Below are positions 1-7,091 of a stretch of 26,399 bases of DNA, piece after piece. The stretch is taken from assembly GCA_038214135.1 (NCBI GenBank), contig JBBQSD010000086.1:1-26399 (forward strand), read 5' to 3'. The translations under genes and the position numbers were made by a program. The notes beneath the pieces are model-generated. The model made no database searches. It saw only the letters and a list, made by a program, of their open reading frames with translations, and was not told the DNA's origin. This DNA comes from JANLSE01 sp038214135. Lineage in GTDB: Bacteria; Chloroflexota; Chloroflexia; Chloroflexales; Roseiflexaceae. Within the stretch, counting starts at the first letter, position 1; the number at the start of each line of letters is the position of its first letter.

Positions 1-525
1 TTGGTTCAGGAACAATTGTGTCAGCTGCATCCGCACATCCGCGACCAAATCCACGTTGTGCCATCGCTACGCAATATCTCTGAACCCGAACGCACCCGCT
101 ACCTTGAGGCCAAAGAGCTGGATTGGGATACATTACAGCGCCAATCCATATTAGATACCATGCAGCAGGCCGGGCAAAAAGTAACCAGTTTTGATCCGCA
201 ACAAGGCTTCAGGCATGTGCGGTTTGCCGAATTACGGGCTGGCGAGAAGTTGATCGAGGCTGGCGCACCGGCCACCTTTGTGTATATTCCACTCGGAGAT
301 GGGCTGAAGATCATTCCACTTGGCGGGTATCAATCCTTCTCGGTTGCCGCCTGGATGCCACTCGGCACCACGGGTGTGATTCGCGGTGATACCCGCAATG
401 CCGATATCATCGCCGAACAGCATGTCGCACTGTTGATCATTCCGAAGGAAGTGTACCTGCGCTATTGGTATGATCCATATTCGCCAGTGGAACTCATGCG
501 ATTATTGAGTGAGGGTATGGAGTGA
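1..525 (+). CDS. C-terminal part of a protein with a cyclic-nucleotide-binding-like (CRP-type) domain
   Basis: The reading frame is open from the first base, so the true start probably lies outside the window and the TTG at position 1 need not be the start. Residues about 78-155 look like a cNMP-binding-type beta barrel: LRAGEKLIEAGAPATFVYI resembles the 'G-x-x-L-x-x-x-G-x-x' opening strand, followed by further strands and LLIIPKEVYLRYW. No DNA-binding domain follows, since the protein stops about 20 residues after the barrel. The N-terminal 75 residues are charged and I do not recognise them. The stop codon lies 4 bases before the next gene's likely start, so the two are probably cotranscribed. 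A general cupin-like fold is the alternative. Ligand and role cannot be read from the sequence. Confidence 0.6.
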   Translation: MVQEQLCQLHPHIRDQIHVVPSLRNISEPERTRYLEAKELDWDTLQRQSILDTMQQAGQKVTSFDPQQGFRHVRFAELRAGEKLIEAGAPATFVYIPLGDGLKIIPLGGYQSFSVAAWMPLGTTGVIRGDTRNADIIAEQHVALLIIPKEVYLRYWYDPYSPVELMRLLSEGME

Positions 526-529
526 CACA

Positions 530-1555
530 TTGATACACGCTCGTCCGCTGCGCATCGCCCAATATGGCACCAAACACGGCCATGCTGCTGGCAAACTGGA
601 ATCATTACGAACAAACGCTCGTGTCGAATGTGCTGGTGTATTCGAGCCAGATGCTGTGCGCCGTGCGGAATTACAGCAGGCCGGCTGGCCATGGCAGGGT
701 GTGCATTGGTTCGGGGATGCCGAACAAATTCTTGGTGATCCATCGATCATTGCGGTTGCTGCGGAAGGGCGCAATGACGAAAGCCTCAATCAGGCAGAGG
801 CAATTATTCGAGCCGGTAAGCACGTCTGGTACGATAAACCAGCCGGAACGGACTGGCAGCAATGGCAGCGTGTTGTGGCGCTTGCCGAACAGCACCGCCT
901 GACAATCCAGATGGGCTATATGTTCCGCTACCACGCTGGCTTCCAGCAGATTGCAGAATGGGCGAAATCGGGGTTGCTTGGTCAGATCTACGCAGTCCGG
1001 GCACAGATGTCAACCTGGATTTCGCTTGAGGCACGCCGTGTGATTGCGGTTCATCCCGGCGGCATCTTCTATGATCTGGCCGGTCACATGCTCGATCAGA
1101 TCATCTGGTTGCTCGGCAGGCCAGTGGGGGTTACATCGTTTTTCCAGGATGCCAGTGGCAGTGTGCCAGGGTTTCAGGATCACACGCTGGCGGTGTTTTC
1201 CTACCAAAGGGCATTGGCGAGTATCGAGATTGCGGCGATTGAGGTACCACCGCCAGCCAGGCGCTTCGAGGTGTATGGCGATTGTGGCAGTGCCATCATG
1301 GAACCATTCGAGCCAGCCAACCCAATTCGGTTGTGCCTGAATCATGCGACCGCCGGATTTCAACAGGGTGAGCAGCGCATACCAATCCAGAACTGTTCCC
1401 GCCAGGAACTGTATGATCGGGAACTAACAGCATTTTTGGGTGTCATCACCGGCGAACGCCAACCCGAACGTCCATTCGCCCATGATCTGCTGGTACAGGA
1501 AACGCTGCTACGGGCAACGGACCATAGTAGGGGCGTATCGTATACGCCACCATAA
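530..1555 (+). CDS. Gfo/Idh/MocA family oxidoreductase
   Basis: This is an NAD(P)-dependent sugar or cyclitol dehydrogenase-type protein of about 341 residues, normal for the family. The N-terminal Rossmann strand is LRIAQYGTKHGHAAGKL, where the usual GxGxxG is replaced by G-T-K-H-G-H. The catalytic-lysine motif is HVWYDKPAG, equivalent to the family's EKP. A C-terminal alpha/beta substrate domain follows (MGYMFRYHAGFQQI onward). The frame opens at GTG 509, but TTG 530 has GGAG at 519-522 seven bases upstream and follows the previous stop directly, so I prefer 530. The last ten codons (HSRGVSYTPP) run through a palindromic repeat, so the C-terminus is probably not ancestral. The substrate is unknown. 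Confidence 0.85.
   Translation: MIHARPLRIAQYGTKHGHAAGKLESLRTNARVECAGVFEPDAVRRAELQQAGWPWQGVHWFGDAEQILGDPSIIAVAAEGRNDESLNQAEAIIRAGKHVWYDKPAGTDWQQWQRVVALAEQHRLTIQMGYMFRYHAGFQQIAEWAKSGLLGQIYAVRAQMSTWISLEARRVIAVHPGGIFYDLAGHMLDQIIWLLGRPVGVTSFFQDASGSVPGFQDHTLAVFSYQRALASIEIAAIEVPPPARRFEVYGDCGSAIMEPFEPANPIRLCLNHATAGFQQGEQRIPIQNCSRQELYDRELTAFLGVITGERQPERPFAHDLLVQETLLRATDHSRGVSYTPP
1528..1548. repeat. Short palindromic repeat of the GTAGGGGCGTAT family at the end of a gene
   Basis: GGCGTAT (1532-1538) and ATACGCC (1542-1548) form a 7-bp inverted repeat around CGT, preceded by GTAGG. The same type of repeat is seen at 14605-14624 and, diverged, at 25044-25065 and 16616-16630. It overlaps the last codons of the oxidoreductase. 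Confidence 0.6.
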
Positions 1556-1588
1556 ACGCCACATTGAACTGATGTTACGCCCTGATTG

Positions 1589-1629
1589 GTCGCTTGTTCC
1601 GTATTCTGACTCCTGACTCCTGAATACTC
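1589..1629. repeat. Composite intergenic repeat (GTTC-rich part, then TGACTCC heptamers)
   Basis: A short CGCTTGTTC stretch is followed by ATTCTGACTCCTGACTCC and TGAATACTC. The same order of parts occurs at 2269-2327, at the end of 3341-3532, and inverted at 23840-23912. It lies between two convergent genes. No terminator hairpin is visible here. Confidence 0.7.
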
Positions 1630-1632
1630 GGC

Positions 1633-1971
1633 TCATCCCCCAACCATCTTGGTCTTATAGCCCATGCCAGTCAGCGCCGTCGCAACCCGTTCACGATGAT
1701 CGCCCTGAATTTCGAGCTCGCCATCCTTGAGTGTGCCACCCGCGCCGCACTGCTGTTTCAGGGTCTTCAGCAGTGCCTCAAGCGTCGCTGGATCATGGCG
1801 TAACCCACTGATCACGGTGACTGTCTTGCCCGCCCGTCGTTTCCGATCCCGCATAATCCGAGCCGTCTGTTGGTTGGCCGATGGGTACGCGGCAGCCGAT
1901 TGGGCAATTGGCTCAGGCTCAGGATCGGGATCGGTTGTGTAGACAAGGCGGCTATTTGGGCGCTGTTTCAT
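1633..1971 (-). CDS. yciH: SUI1/YciH family translation-initiation-factor-like protein
   Basis: A protein of 112 residues. The N-terminal 45 residues are polar with a Pro-Glu-Asp stretch. The rest is a SUI1 (eIF1-like) domain: GKTVTVISGL, LLKTLKQQCGAGGTLKDGELEIQGDH, ending MGYKTKMVGG. The family binds the small ribosomal subunit. In bacteria YciH is an accessory factor thought to affect initiation fidelity or stress translation. The start ATG is preceded by GAGG seven bases upstream. A likely -10 (TATCAT, complement of 2010-2015) directly abuts the 10-bp duplication flanking the MITE-like element, so the element sits at the promoter. The gene is convergent with the upstream oxidoreductase. 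Confidence 0.9.
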   Translation of the reverse strand: MKQRPNSRLVYTTDPDPEPEPIAQSAAAYPSANQQTARIMRDRKRRAGKTVTVISGLRHDPATLEALLKTLKQQCGAGGTLKDGELEIQGDHRERVATALTGMGYKTKMVGG

Positions 1972-2015
1972 GCCAAAACCTCACAGGCGAAATATCTTCT
2001 ACGCTAGTTATGATA

Positions 2016-2210
2016 CCACTAGACCCAATACCTTTCAGATAACGAATCGTGCATGTCAACGGTGCGCTTGCCGCGCAGAGCCCCTCTTCCCGCAGGGGAA
2101 TACCGCATTCCAATGCCGCGCAGAATTCCTCTCCCCGCAGTGGGAGCGGGGTTGGGGTGCGGGGAAAAGAATGGCACCGCCTGTTATTTGAAAGGTATTG
2201 CCACTAGACC
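2016..2210. mobile_element. MITE-like element with 18-bp terminal inverted repeats and a 10-bp target-site duplication
   Basis: The element proper is 2026-2200 (175 bp). The left end CAATACCTTTCAGATAAC (2026-2043) is the reverse complement of the right end GTTATTTGAAAGGTATTG (2183-2200) with one mismatch. Both ends are flanked directly by the same decamer CCACTAGACC (2016-2025 and 2201-2210), as expected of a target duplication. The interior has no credible coding sequence. It holds two diverged copies of a GCCGCGCAGA-CCTCT-CCCGCAG unit (about 2070 and 2116) and a G-rich tail. This is seen directly. Mobilisation in trans by a transposase elsewhere is inference. The element lies just upstream of yciH. 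Confidence 0.75.
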
Positions 2211-2268
2211 AGGAGTCAGAAGTCAGTATCGCGAGCAAAGGAACCAGGCAGCAAAGATTATACTGATT

Positions 2269-2327
2269 CTTGTTCGCTTGTTCGCTTGTTCGTGGTTCTT
2301 GGTCATTCTGACTCCTGAATACTCACC
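2269..2327. repeat. Composite intergenic repeat, GTTCGCTT octamers plus TGACTCC block
   Basis: TTGTTCGCTTGTTCGCTTG repeats with an 8-bp period, then GGTTCTTGG, then ATTCTGACTCCTGAATACTC. It has the same composition and order as the repeat at 1589-1629. It lies upstream of the EamA transporter gene and may contain or displace its promoter. A further heptamer block (GGAGTCAGAAGTCAG) is at 2212-2226. Confidence 0.7.
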
Positions 2328-2382
2328 TGTACCCACCGTACGTATAATACGCCAATGAAGCGTATCAGCGGAAGGAACCCCA

Positions 2383-3330
2383 ATGGTCAAGCGGCCGGTC
2401 GTATTCCCCTATCTCGTTCTGTTGGGTGGCGTCCTGGTTGTCGCATCATCATCGATTATGATCCGGCTGCTCCAGGGCTATGGTGTACCATCGATCCAGG
2501 TCGCTGCTGGTCGGCTGGTGTTTGCGGCCATCATCCTATTGCCATTGGGCCTCTGGTGGGTGCTGCCAGAGATACGGCAACTCGCTCGGCGCGATCTCGC
2601 ACTTGCGGCATTATCGGGCGTCCTGCTAGCAATCCATTTCGCCAGTTGGATCACATCACTGGCCTATACCTCGGTTGCCTCATCGGTTGCGCTGGTTTCC
2701 ACCAATCCACTATGGGTTGGCCTCGCCTCGCTGTTTATTCTGCGCGAACGGCTTGCCCCATTGATGATCGCCGGGATCGCGCTGACGGTCGGTGGCAGTG
2801 CGCTGATTGGGATCAGCGATAGCAGTGGAGCCAATGCCGCCAATGCAATGGTTGGCAATGGGCTGGCCCTACTTGGCGCAATCAGCGGATCGGGCTACTT
2901 CCTGATTGGCCGAACGCTACGCCCGCGTATGACGATCCTGGCCTACATCTGGCTGGTCTATAGCAGCGCTGCAATCGTTCTGCTTGTCGCAGCCATGGCC
3001 GATGCAGGCCTGCGTGGCCAAATGCCCCCATTCGTCGGCTACCCCTGGCCGGTCTATCTGTTACTGCTTGGCCTGGCTGTTGGACCGCAACTGCTTGGCC
3101 ATACATCATTCAACTGGGCCTTGCGCTACCTCTCGGCCACCTTTGTCACAATCAGCATCCTTGGAGAACCGGTTGGCTCGGCGCTGCTGGCGCTGCTGAT
3201 CTTCAAGGAAACCTTCGCTGATCTTCAGTTGGTTGGCTTTCTGGTGTTACTTATTGGAATTGTACTGGCCGCTCGCTCCGAACGTACCGTAAGCCAGGCT
3301 ACGCCTGCCACCGATTCCTCAGAAATATAA
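2383..3330 (+). CDS. EamA/DMT family transporter
   Basis: An integral membrane protein of 315 residues with about ten hydrophobic helices in two EamA halves (roughly residues 8-140 and 155-295), the usual size and layout of drug/metabolite-transporter exporters. Family features include the early helix VLLGGVLVVASSSIMIRLL, SVASSVALVSTNPLWVGLASLFILRERL in the first half, and SATFVTISILGEPVGSALLALLIFKE in the equivalent place of the second half. The start ATG has AAGGA six bases upstream. It is monocistronic, with repeats on both sides. The substrate cannot be predicted; family members export amino acids, nucleosides or drugs. Confidence 0.9.
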   Translation: MVKRPVVFPYLVLLGGVLVVASSSIMIRLLQGYGVPSIQVAAGRLVFAAIILLPLGLWWVLPEIRQLARRDLALAALSGVLLAIHFASWITSLAYTSVASSVALVSTNPLWVGLASLFILRERLAPLMIAGIALTVGGSALIGISDSSGANAANAMVGNGLALLGAISGSGYFLIGRTLRPRMTILAYIWLVYSSAAIVLLVAAMADAGLRGQMPPFVGYPWPVYLLLLGLAVGPQLLGHTSFNWALRYLSATFVTISILGEPVGSALLALLIFKETFADLQLVGFLVLLIGIVLAARSERTVSQATPATDSSEI

Positions 3331-3340
3331 CTGCCCAATT

Positions 3341-3532
3341 CTTGGTTCTTGGTTAAAGAATGTTGGTGGCCCTTCAGCGCCCGTTGGTCATGCCACGGCT
3401 GCAATCGAGATGCGTTGGTGGCTTGTTGGGCACAGCGCGCTGTGCCCGTACTTATTCCCTTATTCCCTTGTTCAGGTATTGGGTTCTGCCTCCTGCCTCC
3501 TGCCTTCTGACTCCTGACTCCTGAATACTCAC
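3341..3532. repeat. Cluster of dispersed intergenic repeats
   Basis: This gap has no gene. It contains, in order: a GGTTCTTGGTTAAAGAATG segment; a CGTTGGTCATGCCACGGCTG core shared with 9488-9640, 14509-14590, 16539-16570 and 21650-21700; the inverted repeat GGGCACAGCGCGCTGTGCCC; period-8 TTATTCCC units; and the TGCCTCC/TGACTCC heptamer block ending TGAATACTCAC. Confidence 0.7.
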
Positions 3533-3642
3533 TTTGGTGCTCCATCTGTAATATCGATCTTCTATGATTGCAAAGGTTCTCAACTGGTTTTTAACCTGAA
3601 ATGAGAGCCAGATGAAGAATATGCTCTATATGAGGCGATACA

Positions 3643-4338
3643 ATGGCGGGCGAACGGATTCTGATCATTGAAGACGAACTATTGATCATTCAGATCTACG
3701 AAAAGGTATTGCATGAGTCAGGCTACCAGACAGCCGCAGTCCAGGATGGAATAGATGCACTGACATATGTTTGCGATTGGAAACCGGATCTGATCATTCT
3801 CGATCTTATGATACCCGGCCTCAATGGGCTGGAGATCTGCCGCGCTCTGCGGCATATGCCTGGGTTACAGGCCATCCCGATATTAATGGTGACAGCCAAT
3901 GTGCATAGTGCGGATCGGGTGAAGGGCTTGGAGGCTGGCGCTGATGATTATCTGACCAAGCCATTTAATATAGATGAACTCGCAGCTCGCGTGCGGGCGC
4001 TGCTCCGACGTGCGTTATATCATACATTGGCCGCTAGCACCGAACCGGCAGTAATTAAAATCGATGATCATACACTTCAGGCGCGTATTGGTGAGCAATT
4101 GATCGCACTTACCCGTATAGAACATCAGTTACTGAGCTATCTTGTTCGGAATGAAGGAACGACCTGTTCGAGCGAACGATTGTTGCGCGATGTATGGGGA
4201 TATGCAATTGATTGTGCCGAACCGGGGTTAGTGCGCTGGCATATGATCAACCTGCGTAGTAAGATCGAGCCAGATCCGCAACACCCCCGCTATATTCATA
4301 CGATCCGCAGCCGAGGATATATCTACAGGCCGTCGTAG
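3643..4338 (+). CDS. OmpR/PhoB-family response regulator (orphan)
   Basis: A protein of 231 residues. The receiver domain (about 4-120) has the acidic pair E10/D11, phospho-acceptor D54 (ILDLMIPG), T84 and K106 (LTKPF), all the residues needed for phosphorylation. The C-terminal winged helix (about 135-230) is OmpR-like: LTRIEHQLLSYLVRNEG, LLRDVWGY and the wing IHTIRSRGYIYRP. The start ATG has GAGG seven bases upstream. No histidine kinase lies in the window, so the partner and regulon are unknown. A 26-bp perfect palindrome follows the stop and may terminate both this gene and the convergent DUF3105 gene. Confidence 0.93.
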   Translation: MAGERILIIEDELLIIQIYEKVLHESGYQTAAVQDGIDALTYVCDWKPDLIILDLMIPGLNGLEICRALRHMPGLQAIPILMVTANVHSADRVKGLEAGADDYLTKPFNIDELAARVRALLRRALYHTLAASTEPAVIKIDDHTLQARIGEQLIALTRIEHQLLSYLVRNEGTTCSSERLLRDVWGYAIDCAEPGLVRWHMINLRSKIEPDPQHPRYIHTIRSRGYIYRPS

Positions 4339-4350
4339 GATGCCATTGGG

Positions 4351-4376
4351 GTAGAGGCGGTTCGAACCGCCTCTAC
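4351..4376. terminator. Perfect 26-bp palindrome between convergent genes (possible bidirectional terminator)
   Basis: GTAGAGGCGGTTC (4351-4363) is followed immediately by its exact reverse complement. It lies 12 bases after the response-regulator stop and 12 bases before the DUF3105 stop. There is no T-run on either strand, so it is not a classical intrinsic terminator. It belongs to the same type of short palindromic repeat as 14605-14624. Confidence 0.5.
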
Positions 4377-4388
4377 GGTCATTGTTGG

Positions 4389-4982
4389 CTACGAAATCGG
4401 CTGACAGACCGCTTCCGGCCCGCGGCCAACATGGGCTTTGAAGAAACCCCGCACCGATGCCTCATCAAACGCATCCAACTTCAACAAATAATTCCATGCA
4501 GTCAGGGCAATTGGCACATCTAGTGTCGCGCTGGGGCGTGGAACCAGAATAATACATGGGTTCTGGCGCTGCAAATCACGAGTGAGATCAGATAATTTAT
4601 CAATCATTGGCTGATCGAGGCCCTCACGATAATGAATAATCACGCCGCCATGCTCGATATTGTGAACAGTAATGGTATCCGAGATTGGTTTCGTCTGCAC
4701 ACCCCATGGCGCAACGCCGCCACCCCAATGGTAGCCCGATGTTGGTGGATTTGAGTTATAGGGCACAGGCAGTGGATCATTGGGAGTCTGAAGATGCAGG
4801 CTCGGCCCAGAATCATCGATCTGGGTACCAACAGCAGGGCCGTTACTATTGGTGAACGAAAAAATGGCAGCTGCGGCAATGATCAGCCCAACTGCCACTC
4901 CACCAATGATCAATGGAGTATTATTTTTCTTCTTTGTGACCCGCCCCTGACGCCCGCTACGGCGTGCATTCGATTGTGACAT
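4389..4982 (-). CDS. DUF3105 domain protein with one membrane anchor
   Basis: A protein of 197 residues. A basic N-terminus (ARRSGRQGRVTKKKNN) precedes one transmembrane helix (about 24-44, PLIIGGVAVGLIIAAAAIFSF), predicting cytoplasmic N-terminus and an external C-terminal domain. The external part has the DUF3105 hallmarks: PVPYNSNPPTSGYHWGG followed by HNIEHGGVIIHYREG, with conserved His residues that could bind a metal. Two cysteines (NPCIIL and EAVCQP) could form a disulfide. DUF3105 has no established function. The start ATG has GGAG upstream. Its promoter region overlaps the end of psuG, but it is probably a separate transcription unit. Confidence 0.85.
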   Translation of the reverse strand: MSQSNARRSGRQGRVTKKKNNTPLIIGGVAVGLIIAAAAIFSFTNSNGPAVGTQIDDSGPSLHLQTPNDPLPVPYNSNPPTSGYHWGGGVAPWGVQTKPISDTITVHNIEHGGVIIHYREGLDQPMIDKLSDLTRDLQRQNPCIILVPRPSATLDVPIALTAWNYLLKLDAFDEASVRGFFKAHVGRGPEAVCQPIS

Positions 4983-5047
4983 TCCTTGCTCCTCGTTTGG
5001 TTGTTACAGTTTATCGCTGCGAAATAATAGCATAAACAATGGCAATG

Positions 5048-5956
5048 TCACCTGGTCAATGCAACAGCAACCTGGGCTGCCACCCGCGCATTCTGCCGCA
5101 GCAGCGCGATATTGGCACGCATGCTCTCGCCAGATGTCTCCTCGGCCATAGCCGAGAGCAAGAAGGGCGTCACTGCCTGACCACGGATGCCAGCAAGTTG
5201 CATGCGCTGTAGCGCCCGCTCAATCGCCGCCTCGACTTCCCGTTGATCAAGGGCGGTTTCGGTTGGTGGCGGCACGGCCAGCAGCATACCAGCGCCATTC
5301 AGCGCCCGATGTGCATTCCAAACAAGCGCTGCCTCGTTTGGCGTCTCGACCCGTGCCGAAATCGGTAGTCCGCTTTCACGGCAATAGAATGCGGGAAACT
5401 CGCTGGTTGCCAACCCGAGCACAGGCACGCCAATGGTTTCCAGGTATTCCAGGGTGGCTGGCAGATCGAGGATCGATTTGGCCCCTGCACACACCACAAA
5501 AACCGGTGTACGGGCCAGTTCGGTCAGATCTCCCGAAATATCCCAGCTCTCACGGGCACCGCGATGAACCCCACCAATGCCGCCTGTCGCAAAGACCTGC
5601 ACACCAGCGAGGCAGGCCAGTGCCATCGTCGCTGCCACGGTTGTCGCGCCATCGCGATTGGCTGCAACTGCATAGGCAATATCACGCCGCGATAGTTTAA
5701 GCACATCGTGAGATTGCGCGAATCGCTCGATTGCCGCCGCATCCATGCCAACGGTTGGCATGCCTGCAACAACGCCAATAGTGACGGGTATGGCCCCCTG
5801 GCTGCGTACCTCGGCTTCCATCGCATAGGCCAGTTCAACATTGTGTGGGTATGGCAGGCCGTGCGCGATCACGGTGCTTTCGAGCGCCACAACCGGATCA
5901 TTACGCAGGAGAGCTGCCTGTATCTCGTGCGGGATGTGGATTGTTGGGTTATTCAT
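5048..5956 (-). CDS. psuG: Pseudouridine-5'-phosphate glycosidase
   Basis: This enzyme cleaves (reversibly) pseudouridine 5'-phosphate to uracil and ribose 5-phosphate. At 302 residues it is the normal length. Motifs are the active-site region ALESTVIAHGLPYPHN (E26), LKLSRRDI (K87, matching the catalytic lysine of the family), GATTVAATM, and ATGGIGGVHRGARESWDIS with the metal-binding acidic residues. The C-terminal TPFLLSAMAEETSGESMRAN is also characteristic. The ATG overlaps the stop of the preceding secreted-protein gene (ATGA), with GAGG four bases upstream, so it is translationally coupled. The usual partner, a pseudouridine kinase (PsuK), is not in the window. Uridine kinase at 21915 serves the same broad pathway but is not linked. 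Confidence 0.95.
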   Translation of the reverse strand: MNNPTIHIPHEIQAALLRNDPVVALESTVIAHGLPYPHNVELAYAMEAEVRSQGAIPVTIGVVAGMPTVGMDAAAIERFAQSHDVLKLSRRDIAYAVAANRDGATTVAATMALACLAGVQVFATGGIGGVHRGARESWDISGDLTELARTPVFVVCAGAKSILDLPATLEYLETIGVPVLGLATSEFPAFYCRESGLPISARVETPNEAALVWNAHRALNGAGMLLAVPPPTETALDQREVEAAIERALQRMQLAGIRGQAVTPFLLSAMAEETSGESMRANIALLRQNARVAAQVAVALTR

Positions 5957-6714
5957 TTGACCTCAAATGGCGTGATGGTTGTTATTTTGCTTGAATCGCC
6001 CAGCACCACAAAACTATACTTGCCTGGTGCCAGCTTGAGTTTGGCCGTTTCGAGATCGAAGCTCGTCTCGCCCTGCTCACTTGCAAGATCGGCTAGGCCA
6101 CTCGGAAGCACTGCATTTGGAGCGTTCAACCAGGTAAACAGTTTTTCTTTCGGGAAATAATTTCGCACCGTAAAGCGAAACACGGTTCCTGCAGGGCCAG
6201 CAATAGGCTCGACACTCACCGCTGGTGTGGTATCGGGAGTTGCACCCGCAATTGTTAGGGTTGTCTCGTTACTGCGAACACGCGATCCAGAATGTTCATC
6301 GTAGTTGACCGAAGCACGGATACGCATTGGCGCATTATCCAGGCCAGGCGCATTATTCAGCTTCAGGAACACCCGTGCATCCCGAATCTCACCTCTTCGC
6401 AATGTTCCGAACATAATCACAATCTTCTCGTCTGCAACCTCCATAACCCAGCTTGTCTTCTGGGACAGTTCGATTTTGACCAAACTGAACTGCCCTTTTG
6501 GCAGCGGAAGTGTGACATTCGTTCGGCTGGCTTTGCCATCACCATCGTTTTCGAGTGTAATATCGTAGCGAATAATATCGCCACGCGCCGCCGTACTAGG
6601 AGTTGGCCATAGGCGAATGTTCAGATCGGCGACGCGGCCATCCTGAGCGCTAACTGGTACGGCGGCTATAACAAGTACCAGAAGCATCATGAAACCAAGC
6701 ACACGGTATCGCAT
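5953..6714 (-). CDS. Secreted protein with DUF11/CARDB-like beta domains
   Basis: A protein of 253 residues with a clear signal peptide (MRYRVLGFMMLLVLVIAAVPVSAQ, cleavage near residue 23). Residues about 28-155 resemble a DUF11/CARDB-type Ig-like domain: PSTAARGDIIRYDITLENDGDGKA, LPLPKGQFSL, RVRSNETTLTI. Residues about 165-250 form a second beta-rich region (GPAGTVFRFTVRNYFPKEKLFTWLNAP to KYSFVVLGDSSKITTITPFEV). No catalytic motif is seen, so a structural or binding role outside the cell is likely. The start ATG has AGAGG five bases upstream. The stop overlaps the psuG start, an odd operon of an exported structural protein and a cytosolic nucleotide enzyme. Confidence 0.75.
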   Translation of the reverse strand: MRYRVLGFMMLLVLVIAAVPVSAQDGRVADLNIRLWPTPSTAARGDIIRYDITLENDGDGKASRTNVTLPLPKGQFSLVKIELSQKTSWVMEVADEKIVIMFGTLRRGEIRDARVFLKLNNAPGLDNAPMRIRASVNYDEHSGSRVRSNETTLTIAGATPDTTPAVSVEPIAGPAGTVFRFTVRNYFPKEKLFTWLNAPNAVLPSGLADLASEQGETSFDLETAKLKLAPGKYSFVVLGDSSKITTITPFEVK

Positions 6715-6816
6715 CCAAGCCTCTTTCAGGTGTATCTCAGATTCTATTAATGATCCTCTTATGTAGAACCTGAAACTTATTTTTGCTGTACGACGTTACA
6801 GATATAGAAGGATGAA

Positions 6817-6950
6817 GACAGCGGCTTCGGCGACCACTGTCGGGTGCGATAGCACAGTTCTTCCCTCATGCCGGCCCCAAGCACCTCCGGTCGTCGTAGG
6901 GCGACCTAGACCTCATACGGGAGGGTGTGGCACCTAAATGCGGCACCCTC
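6817..6950. other. Hairpin-rich intergenic block, possible structured RNA or repeat
   Basis: This is part of a 377-base gap without a gene. Four hairpins follow in a row: GACAG/CTGTC (6817-6821 with 6837-6841); GTGC-GATA-GCAC (6844-6855); GGTCGTC-GTAG-GGCGACC (6889-6906, seven pairs including one T-G wobble on the plus strand); and GAGGGTG/CACCCTC (6921-6927 with 6944-6950). I could not match it to 6S, SRP, tmRNA, RNase P or a common riboswitch. No T-run terminator follows on either strand. On the minus strand it would be a 5' leader about 100 bases ahead of the secreted-protein/psuG operon. Confidence 0.35.
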
Positions 6951-6968
6951 ACCGGTTACCTCATATTA

Positions 6969-7087
6969 GCTTACAGCTCACAGCTTTCAGCTTGCCAACG
7001 ATAGATGCTTGTATCATCAACAAGCTTTGGATGGCCAGAACAAGTGTTTATCTGCACGAAAAGCTGACGGCTGATAGCTGACGGCTC
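6969..7087. repeat. CAGCTTTCAGC / AGCTGACGGCT short-period repeats
   Basis: AGCTTACAGCTCACAGCTTTCAGC-type units (about 6969-6992) and their inverted counterpart AGCTGACGGCTGATAGCTGACGGCT (7062-7086) flank about 70 bases of unique sequence. A related block is at 14434-14460. The gene for gamma-glutamyltransferase ends directly beside it. Confidence 0.6.
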
Positions 7088-7091
7088 GTTT

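Noticed and set aside
2355..2822. A 155-codon plus-strand frame overlapping the EamA transporter
   Set aside because: The transporter frame has ten membrane helices and a good ribosome site. This frame is a shadow.
4351..4376. GGTTCGAACC resembling a tRNA T-arm
   Set aside because: It is the centre of a simple perfect palindrome. No acceptor, D or anticodon arms surround it.
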